Shown piece by piece: positions 1 through 4,564 of a DNA stretch of 13,071 bases. The DNA lies in contig JBBQDK010000073.1 in assembly GCA_038319625.1 (NCBI GenBank), positions 1 to 13,071 on the forward strand, in the 5' to 3' direction. The translations under genes were made by a program, and so were the position numbers. Source of the stretch: JBBQDK01 sp038319625. GTDB lineage: Bacteria > Pseudomonadota > Gammaproteobacteria > JBBQDK01. The notes beneath the pieces are model-generated. The model searched no databases. It had not been told where the DNA came from and saw only the letters and a program-made list of their open reading frames with translations. Positions within the stretch are counted from its first letter, which is position 1. Each line of letters opens with the position of its first letter.

Positions 1-81
1 CCCTACCCATGGTTGAAGGTATCTCGCGCTCATGCTCGCCAACAAGTTCAGAAGCACGGACATGCGTGGGAGACAAAGTAA
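1..81 (+). other. Open C-terminal tail on the plus strand, unidentified
   Basis: Frame 1 is open from the window edge to a TAA at 79-81 and would give 26 residues beginning PYPWLKVSRAHARQQ and ending HAWETK. The peptide is basic and could be the C-terminus of a DNA-binding protein or transposase, but I do not recognise it. Its stop codon overlaps the left arm of the inverted repeat at 79-138, as expected if it ended at an insertion-sequence tip or at a hairpin. With so few residues it may equally be chance; it would be the only plus-strand gene here. Confidence 0.2.
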
Positions 82-138
82 GTGCCATTCGCCCTAAGGG
101 ACTTTCCTTCGCCTTCACCCACAAGCGAATGGCACTTA
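79..138. repeat. 14-base perfect inverted repeat with 32-base spacer
   Basis: TAAGTGCCATTCGC at 79-92 is exactly reverse-complemented by GCGAATGGCACTTA at 125-138. The spacer contains a small palindrome, CCCTAAGGG, at 92-100. There is no run of T after either arm, so a simple intrinsic terminator is not favoured. It may be a pair of facing insertion-sequence tips, a MITE-like remnant or a recombination site. It lies beside the decayed transposase at 290-693, but its sequence is not the GGCACTGTTGCAAA-type end expected of IS6 elements, so the two are probably unrelated. Confidence 0.5.
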
Positions 139-289
139 GTGTAGTGCAGCATAACTAACGGAACTTAATAGATAAATTGCCCGCCAAGCTGGAGGAGGTC
201 AATGCCATGCGTGTAGCCAAGCCCGTTGTACTCAAGGTTCTGTCGCAATAGCGCGATGAGCCCAAGCATGGCCGCGAGGCCGACGCCGT
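139..289. other. Short stretch without a recognised gene
   Basis: On the minus strand one frame stays open to a TAA at 165-167 and ends with a hydrophobic segment (LNGVGLAAMLGLIALLRQ) and a tail GIDLLQLGGQFIY, which could be the end of an old membrane-protein gene. That frame also runs antisense-like through the IS6 transposase remnant, so most of it is a shadow. No RNA gene, promoter or repeat was found here. Confidence 0.25.
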
Positions 290-693
290 TCAAAAAGCCA
301 GGGAGTAGAACTGGTTCGCTGCAGACGCGGCTTGGTCTTTGGTCGGGCCAAGCTGGCCTTTGCGGATCATGTGCATGCTCTCTATGCCGGCGATAGGATG
401 CGTGCACAGCCGAAGGTCTTGAAGCCGAGCATCGGGCGCACCACGCAGGTCGATGGCTTGTTCGAAGAATGCGTGTGTCGCGACGTGATCTCGCTTGGCG
501 CGCAGCAAGAAGTCGACCGCTCTGTACAGGTACTTCCACTGGCCGCCGACTTGACGCAAGTCTCATCCATACGCCAGCTCTTGCCGACCGGCAGCTTGCG
601 CCAACGATACACCCTCGCCAGCACCGGCAGCATCTTCATCGCCTAGCGATGAATCGTCGAGTGATCAACCCTTACCTCGCGATCGTGGGTCTT
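290..693 (-). pseudogene. IS6-family transposase remnant, multiply disrupted
   Basis: Reading from about 693 downward, the frame gives VDHSTIHR, then TAG where the family has Trp, then AMKMLPVLARVYRWRKLPVG and SWRMDETCVK. This is the start of the IS6-type DDE catalytic domain. At about 550-553 one base is missing after GTCAAG, and the reading moves to another frame: VGGQWKYLYRAVDFLLRAKRDH and HAFFEQAIDL. The stretch that should carry the second Asp (IDKSGAN) and the catalytic Glu (EQDH) is deleted. VVRPMLGFKTFGCARIL follows in the first frame, and a further shift gives AGIESMHMIRKGQ and ends NQFYSLAF at 290. With a nonsense codon, at least two frameshifts, an internal deletion and a missing N-terminus, it cannot be active. 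The truncated edge lies within a few bases of the stop codon of the neighbouring gene at 698. Family assignment rests on recognised motifs, not a search. Confidence 0.85.
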
Positions 694-697
694 CCCG

Positions 698-1177
698 TCA
701 CTGATACTGCTTGCCATCCCACTTGAAAACATAGGTTGCGTCGTAGTAATGGAGATCGTGCATGCCCTTGTGGGTCGTTGGCAGCACCGTTACCTTGCCG
801 TAGAACGTCGCGAGCTCGATGGGTTTGTCCGTGTAGCCCTGTGGCGCCGCCAGTATCGCGGAGCCCGCACAGCCGGCCGATCCGCAATAACCGAAGTCGT
901 AGTCACTGAGAAACACCAGCAAATCGGGGCGTCCATCGCCGTTCAGATCGGCGTGGCCCACCGTGAACGTGATCGGGCGGCCTTTCGATTTTTCGTAGGC
1001 AGACCATTCCGTCCCAAAAGACCGGCCCAGGACGCTGCGAACTGTGGCGGCTTCGGCGGCCGTGGGCTTGTCAAAGAGCGTTACGGTCTGTGGGTAGCGC
1101 GGCGCTGTGGCGCCGGCGGCAGCGCTCACCATCAGTCCTGCGGCCAGCGAGGCCGATGCGATCATTCGCAACATCAT
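698..1177 (-). CDS. Exported protein with a calcium-loop (DxNGDGxxD) motif, function unknown
   Basis: The 159-residue product starts with a typical Sec signal peptide: MMLRMIASASLAAGLMVSAAAG, with likely cleavage after AGA at about residue 23. The mature part carries DLNGDGRPDLLVFLSD at residues 77-92. This is a dockerin/EF-hand/FG-GAP-style calcium-binding loop followed by a beta strand. YCGSAGCAG follows at 97-105, and Cys98 and Cys103 could form a disulfide in the periplasm. The C-terminus (YVFKWDGKQYQ) looks natural. A GAGAGG ribosome site sits just before two adjacent ATG codons, so either could be the start. A frameshifted paralogue lies at 1831-2195 and shares a 22-base identical stretch (923-944 against 1974-1995). 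I do not recognise a named family, and substrate or partner is unknown. The stop abuts the IS6 remnant. Confidence 0.8.
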   Translation of the reverse strand: MMLRMIASASLAAGLMVSAAAGATAPRYPQTVTLFDKPTAAEAATVRSVLGRSFGTEWSAYEKSKGRPITFTVGHADLNGDGRPDLLVFLSDYDFGYCGSAGCAGSAILAAPQGYTDKPIELATFYGKVTVLPTTHKGMHDLHYYDATYVFKWDGKQYQ

Positions 1178-1244
1178 TTTCCTCTCGCCATCTTATCCAA
1201 AGCTCACGATCCGAGTCACAGGCGTTGCAGCACATCGCCGTTCC

Positions 1245-1769
1245 TTAGCCCACGGACTCTGGCACGAATTGGTTTCCGCACGCTCCGCATATCCAGGATT
1301 TCCTCCAGCGGATGAGCTTTTCCCTATGTATTGGCAATTTCTTGAAGCCGAAGAAGGCCCACACAACGGAGGCAACGATAACTGCCCAAGTCAGATGTTC
1401 AAGCCCTTGGAAACCTGGCCCATTCCAACCTGGCGTGCCGAGCACAGCCCGAAAAAGTCCGGGAGCGATCGAATTGAGGGCGATGATCGCAACGAGAAAC
1501 ACCAGCAGACAGCCGAGGACCTCTAGCGGAAGCACGATGGGGTTGACCGGCGGCGCAAGCTGGGCGGCGAAGGCCGTGCGGCTCACAGTGGTTTGCTCGC
1601 CATGGTGGCTGTGCTGAGCTTGTACGCGCACGATGCCATGCCCTTGGTCTCCCGCTGTTCCCTGCGAATTGGTTTGCCCCTTCGTCGTCGTAGTGGCCGT
1701 AACTGTTCCCTGGTCATAGGCGACAGAGCAGAGTTGAACATTTGTGTACTGGCATTTTGGACATTGCAT
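1245..1769 (-). CDS. Membrane protein with zinc-ribbon half-sites at both termini
   Basis: The 174-residue product begins MQCPKC, a CxxC knuckle at Cys3/Cys6 with Cys14 nearby, and closes with ICGACGNQFVPESVG, a second CxxC knuckle at Cys161/Cys164. Between them are a polar Thr/Gln/His-rich stretch (20-65) and two hydrophobic segments, about residues 80-101 and 126-142. In a two-pass protein both knuckles would lie on the same side of the membrane and could together bind one zinc, giving a split zinc ribbon. That pairing is my inference. The start is supported by GGGAG about ten bases upstream of the ATG. It lies between the exported calcium-loop gene (67-base gap downstream) and its broken paralogue (upstream), all in the same direction, so the three may once have been co-transcribed. 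I know no specific function. Confidence 0.75.
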   Translation of the reverse strand: MQCPKCQYTNVQLCSVAYDQGTVTATTTTKGQTNSQGTAGDQGHGIVRVQAQHSHHGEQTTVSRTAFAAQLAPPVNPIVLPLEVLGCLLVFLVAIIALNSIAPGLFRAVLGTPGWNGPGFQGLEHLTWAVIVASVVWAFFGFKKLPIHREKLIRWRKSWICGACGNQFVPESVG

Positions 1770-1830
1770 CGCGTGAATACTCCCGACTTTTCTTTGACAG
1801 TTTTCGGATTTCCTTCGCCTGGATCAGGCG

Positions 1831-2195
1831 TTAAATATCTCCAATCTTCAGGTCCGCGATCGCTTCCTCCCCAGCCGGGGCACGCGCCATCGTTCTCGTC
1901 GCGAGGATCGCGTAGCCCGCACAGCTGGCCAGCTCCAATAACTGAAGTTGAAATCGCTGAGCAACACCAGTAGATCGGGGCGTCCATCGCCGTTCGTGTA
2001 TCGTGTATAGGCAGCATAAACACTCTTTTCCCTAAAATCCAGAAGTAGAGCACGGCGGTAAGCGCTCGCATTGAGCCCTCTTTCGCCGTGCCCACTGAAT
2101 TCCGCAACCACAGCCAAATAATCCATCCTGTCCACCTCTTCTTTACGCCCAATCCCAAGCTTCGGACCAGACGGCACCCCTGCCGCTGCTGTCAC
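1831..2195 (-). pseudogene. Frameshifted paralogue of the calcium-loop exported protein
   Basis: The minus frame open to 1848 contains TNGDGRPDLLVLLSDFNFSYW, closely matching DLNGDGRPDLLVFLSDYDFGYC of the gene at 698-1177. Directly after that the frames diverge. Here the DNA reads TATTGGAGCTGGCCAGC where the intact gene has TATTGCGGATCGGCCGGC, one base shorter. In the shifted frame the homology resumes with CAGYAILA (intact copy: CAGSAILA) and runs on to a TAA at 1831-1833. This is a clear one-base deletion within a duplicated gene. The upstream portion (about 2010-2195) shows little similarity to the intact copy and no convincing signal peptide, so the 5' end is either strongly diverged or replaced. 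Confidence 0.7.
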
Positions 2196-2230
2196 AGCGA
2201 GGCAGCTTGAACAAACTCGCTACATGAAAC

Positions 2231-2440
2231 TTACTCCAGGAAGCCGGCAGATGGCGATGCCCGACCTTCCGGTAACAGGCTCGTCGGTGTCGAGACGACG
2301 AGGGTCAGGTGAGTCAGTATCTTCTTGATCACCACCGGATCTTCTATACAGGCGATGATCTTGATGGCACTACCGCAGGCGCTGCACATCTCAACATCAA
2401 TAAAGTGCGCCGCCATTTTTCGCGAAACCCGACGCGAGGT
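2231..2440 (-). pseudogene. IS91-like transposase, C-terminal fragment
   Basis: The translated fragment contains FIDVEMCSACGSAIKIIACI and then EDPVVIKKILTHL, followed by a proline-rich tail ending SAGFLE and a stop at 2231. The pattern CxxCG-x-KIIAxIE-x-PxVIxKILxHL is characteristic of the C-terminus of IS91-type (Y2/HUH-like) transposases, and the tail seems to reach the natural stop. Everything N-terminal is absent: immediately upstream the sequence runs into the 3' end of a group II intron remnant. An N-terminal piece of the same family lies at 4372-4518 in the same orientation, so the two could be halves of one split transposase gene, or of two different copies. The family call is from remembered motifs. 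Confidence 0.7.
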
Positions 2441-2477
2441 TAGTAGGCCCAAGGAGTTTCACCTTGAGCCTCTCGCA

Positions 2478-2511
2478 GAACTGTACGTGACACTCTCGCG
2501 TCATACAGCTC
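2478..2511 (-). ncRNA. Group II intron domain V hairpin
   Basis: On the minus strand the 34 bases begin GAGCTGTATGACG and end GTCACGTACAGTTC, with a GAGA-type tetraloop in between (GCGAGAGTG). GAGCTGTA pairs with TACAGTTC, and the GTATGAC/GTCACGTAC bulge arrangement is the hallmark of domain V. The AGC catalytic-triad position is present as GAGC. The fold is intact although the maturase frame beside it carries stop codons. Confidence 0.75.
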
Positions 2512-2514
2512 CCG

Positions 2515-3018
2515 TTATCCAACCTTTCCAGCTACGACACGCCAGTGGGCGAACAGCCACGGAGAAACATCCTTCATCTTGCGGAGCCATTCCGTACTGC
2601 GCTACTTATGCCGCGACAGTGTTTTGTATTTTCGTCTAGCCCATCGCTCAAGCTTCCGGTCAAGGTACCCGAAAAGCCTGTGCATCGCCGTTTGATAGAA
2701 CGCCCCATAGTAGTTTCACCATCCGCGTAGTGTCGGGTTGCATTGCCTCGCCAGCCTCTCAAGTGTGTCCGGCGTCTGGCGATGTAGCCTCCACCCGCGC
2801 ACTGTCTGCTGCATCCGCGTCACTGCCTTGTCACTCGCCGCCGGCAGAAAATTGGTAAATAGCCGGTTCTGCTTGTTCAGAGCCTTCCTCGGTCGAAACG
2901 TAAATCCGAGGAACGTAAACTGCATGTGCGGATAGGCGTCAGTGCGGTTGCTATCCTTACAGTACACGATCTTCGACTTCTCGGGATGCATCGTCAATCC
3001 ACAGGCCTCCAAGCGCGG
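2515..3018 (-). pseudogene. ltrA: Group II intron reverse transcriptase/maturase, C-terminal fragment with nonsense codons
   Basis: The frame from about 3018 reads RLEACGLTMHPEKSKIVYCK, then HMQFTFLGFTFRPRKA and RGWRLHRQTPDTLERLARQCN. This is the end of the LtrA-type reverse transcriptase and the thumb/X maturase region. Where the family has RGWWNYYGAF, a TGA replaces the second Trp codon (stop at 2716-2718). After it the same frame continues NYYGAFYQTAMHRLFGYLDR and RKLERWARRKYKTLSRHK, then another in-frame stop, then a W-rich tail with LFAHWRVVAGKVG and a TAA at 2515-2517. The YADD active-site half is missing entirely. No HNH endonuclease domain is seen after the maturase domain. It is non-functional. 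Confidence 0.8.
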
Positions 3019-3064
3019 ACATGTTGAACGACATTGCAAGGATGGAAAGAATCAGGTTTTTCAT
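3018..3064 (-). pseudogene. Start of an exported-protein gene, cut off by the intron remnant
   Basis: An ATG at 3064 begins MKNLILSILAMSFNMSA, a good Sec signal-peptide start, with a GGAG ribosome site about ten bases upstream (ACGGAGCTTTTCACT). After roughly 15-17 codons the sequence changes into maturase coding sequence (RLEACGL) in the same frame, so the original gene was truncated, and a chimeric reading frame continues to 2716. It sits about 100 bases downstream of the peroxiredoxin-like gene and shares the AT-rich character of that cassette, so it was probably the next gene of the same unit. The missing product cannot be identified. Confidence 0.55.
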
Positions 3065-3133
3065 AGTGAAAAGCTCCGTTCGTTACGTTGAAAAATGTGC
3101 GGTTAAACATTCCCTTGTACGGAATTACCGAAA

Positions 3134-3147
3134 CGGGACGATTCCCG
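3134..3147 (-). other. Small hairpin after the peroxiredoxin-like gene
   Basis: CGGGA-CGAT-TCCCG forms a five-pair stem and four-base loop, 20 bases beyond the stop codon at 3167. On the minus strand it is followed by TTTCGG, only three T, so as an intrinsic terminator it is weak. It may reduce read-through into the truncated exported-protein gene. Confidence 0.25.
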
Positions 3148-3166
3148 ACACTCCCGCCAACATTTT

Positions 3167-3814
3167 TTAAATCTCTGCCAGCTTTGCAATAATTTCAGAC
3201 GGTTCCAGTCGCTGGGTGTAATCAGCATTAACAAAATCAAAAATGATTTTGCCATCCATGCCAATAATGTAAGTGGCAGGAACCGGAAGTCTGAAACTGC
3301 TATCGCCGTTATAAGCCGGAATATCGATGCCAATTTTCTGGTAAATGGGGCGCAACGCCTCTGGCAAATCAAAAACTAGTCCCAGCTTTTCAGCCACCCG
3401 ATTGCCGGAGTCGCTGAGAATATCGATAGCCAGCCCGTTTTTTTCTGCCGTCGTAGACGCGTGGTCCGGTGTTTCCGGAGCCATGCCGACAAGCCGGGCT
3501 CCGCTCGCCTCGATCTGGGGCAGTGCGTCATGGAATGCCTTCATTTCCATATTGCAATAAGGGCACCATCCACCTCGATAGATATTCAGGACCACGGGCG
3601 ACACGGCAAGATAGTCATAAAAATGCCTCTTCTCGCCATGCTGATTTGGCAATTCGAAATCAGGCATGACGTCTCCCGCCTTTAGCGCGTGTTTGCCGAC
3701 TCCTGCCGACATCAATTCCGCAGTACACCGCGCCATAACCTCGCCAACTTCCGCAGGAACTTTACCTGCCATGGCTGCCTTGTAAGCATCAATTTCTTGT
3801 TTAAGGGGTTGCAT
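3167..3814 (-). CDS. Peroxiredoxin-like (AhpC/TSA family) thiol oxidoreductase
   Basis: The 215-residue product has a helical N-terminal extension (1-45), then the thioredoxin-fold signature: GDVMPDFELPNQHGE (47-61), VVLNIYRGGWCPYCNMEM (74-91) and a late PVPATYIIGMDGKI strand with the cis-Pro motif (about 177-190). Cys84 and Cys87 form a CxxC pair, as in the peroxiredoxin-like AhpC/TSA group that typically carries GGWCPYC. It would reduce peroxides or act as a thiol reductase, and with no signal peptide it is likely cytoplasmic. The start is supported by GGAG about nine bases before the ATG. It lies 49 bases downstream of the DUF6789-like membrane gene in the same direction, probably as one transcript. 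Base composition is clearly more AT-rich than the flanking operons, which suggests separate acquisition. The exact substrate is unknown. Confidence 0.85.
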   Translation of the reverse strand: MQPLKQEIDAYKAAMAGKVPAEVGEVMARCTAELMSAGVGKHALKAGDVMPDFELPNQHGEKRHFYDYLAVSPVVLNIYRGGWCPYCNMEMKAFHDALPQIEASGARLVGMAPETPDHASTTAEKNGLAIDILSDSGNRVAEKLGLVFDLPEALRPIYQKIGIDIPAYNGDSSFRLPVPATYIIGMDGKIIFDFVNADYTQRLEPSEIIAKLAEI

Positions 3815-3863
3815 AAGTCATCACTCCATTCTTATGAACGAAAATTCAGATGTTAAAAGCAAT

Positions 3864-4280
3864 TTACTTGCTTAATTTTTGATAAGTAAACCCAAGGACC
3901 GCTCCAAAAAACAGATGCAGCATAAGTGTGGCTACCGGTGCCATGACACCCATATTCAAGCCGAACATACCAGAACCTGTCATCGGCATGACTGCAACCA
4001 TCATTACCAACCAGCCAAGGGTGCCCAAAGTCATACCCTTTACAGTTGCATTACCGGGCCGTAAATTTTCTACCCATGACAAAACGATTCCATAAGCGAT
4101 ACCAATCATAAAATGCGCTGCCCAACCCACTGCAAGCCCGGCACCCATCATTGCTGCCAACATTTTTACTACATCCAGTCCGGGCATCACACTCATCATT
4201 CCCTTCATGACCATCAGTAATGACAAAACAACTGTGGCAACCAGTCCTGCCAAGACACCCGCAAATAATTTGTTCTTCAT
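3864..4280 (-). CDS. Methionine-rich four-helix membrane protein (DUF6789-like)
   Basis: The 138-residue protein has four hydrophobic segments: about 5-25, 48-70, 84-102 and 112-134. It resembles the DUF6789 family of small inner-membrane proteins, of unknown function, in the opening LFAGVLAGLVATVVLSLLMV and the MKGMM...MPGLDVVKMLA stretch. Nineteen of 138 residues are methionine, many in MM or MxM pairs, and this could provide soft-metal ligands, though that is only a suggestion. GGAGAACGAA directly precedes the ATG and makes a strong ribosome site. The gene is followed after 49 bases by the peroxiredoxin-like gene. Upstream, an inverted repeat at 4290-4318 overlaps the ribosome site. The gene is AT-rich compared with the neighbouring patatin gene. 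Confidence 0.75.
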   Translation of the reverse strand: MKNKLFAGVLAGLVATVVLSLLMVMKGMMSVMPGLDVVKMLAAMMGAGLAVGWAAHFMIGIAYGIVLSWVENLRPGNATVKGMTLGTLGWLVMMVAVMPMTGSGMFGLNMGVMAPVATLMLHLFFGAVLGFTYQKLSK

Positions 4281-4289
4281 TTCGTTCTC

Positions 4290-4318
4290 CCGGTAGTTAA
4301 GATTAAAATCTTCACCGG
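4290..4318 (-). promoter_or_regulatory. Interrupted inverted repeat in the leader of the DUF6789-like gene
   Basis: CCGGT (4290-4294), then AAGATT, a two-base centre and AATCTT (4299-4312), then ACCGG (4314-4318) form nested complementary arms of five and six bases. On the minus strand the inner side of the structure reaches the GGAG ribosome site, ten bases before the ATG at 4280. It could be an operator for a dimeric repressor or an RNA hairpin that hides the ribosome site. Function is inferred only from position and symmetry. Confidence 0.35.
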
Positions 4319-4351
4319 TTAGTCGGGCTGTCGAGCCTTTTCTTACAGATT

Positions 4352-4357
4352 ACTATA
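4352..4357 (-). promoter_or_regulatory. Possible -10 element for the AT-rich cassette
   Basis: The minus strand reads CTCTATAGTAAT, a one-mismatch sigma-70 -10 box about 70 bases upstream of the DUF6789-like start. No good -35 box lies 16-18 bases further upstream; the best stretch there is AGCGACCAG, inside the transposase scrap. This is a weak call, but it is the only promoter-like string between the cassette and its upstream neighbour. Confidence 0.25.
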
Positions 4358-4371
4358 GAGAAATATTTTTA

Positions 4372-4518
4372 CTGGTCGCTGTATTGGCGAAGAGCCGGCC
4401 CCAAACTCAGTACCCACTTGCGCATCGGTTCGTGCAGCGACACTTTGTCCACCAGTAGGGCTGCGCTCTCGGCCATGCGCCGCGCACCGCAACTCGGGCA
4501 GATTCCATCGCAAACTGA
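4372..4518 (-). pseudogene. IS91-like transposase, N-terminal zinc-binding fragment
   Basis: The minus frame reads CDGICPSCGARRMAESAALL followed by VDKVSLHEPMRKWVLSL. CPSCGARRMAESAALLVD is the conserved zinc-binding segment near the N-terminus of IS91-type transposases. Both sides are cut: upstream the family normally has several tens of residues including a first cysteine pair, and downstream the reading ends within a few codons in AT-rich cassette sequence (stop at 4369). The scrap directly follows the patatin gene. Its C-terminal counterpart, same orientation, is at 2231-2440, on the other side of the AT-rich cassette and the intron remnant. Confidence 0.7.
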
Positions 4519-4564
4519 CTTCCCAGACGTCCGCGGATTGACGCGAGTTCGATGACCGACGAGA

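Larger units (their letters stand above)
2441..3018 (-). mobile_element. Group II intron, 3' remnant
   Basis: This stretch holds the last part of a maturase reading frame (separate entry), domain V at 2478-2511 and a domain VI-like hairpin after it. The 3' boundary is placed at about 2441, after GGGCCTAC, where the IS91-like transposase sequence takes over. The 5' boundary at about 3018 is abrupt: the catalytic half of the reverse transcriptase, the 5' domains I-III and the 5' splice site are all missing, and an unrelated signal-peptide coding stretch is joined directly. The element therefore cannot splice or move alone. Its 3' flank suggests it had entered an IS91-type element, a common kind of intron home. 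Confidence 0.75.

Noticed and set aside
79..138. Integron attC site or CRISPR-type repeat
   Set aside because: There are only two arms, inverted not direct, and no GTTRRRY/RYYYAAC core sites or evenly spaced copies.
4328..4346. Plus-strand intrinsic terminator (GGCT-GTCG-AGCC followed by TTTTCTT)
   Set aside because: The stem has only four pairs and points along the plus strand, where no gene ends.
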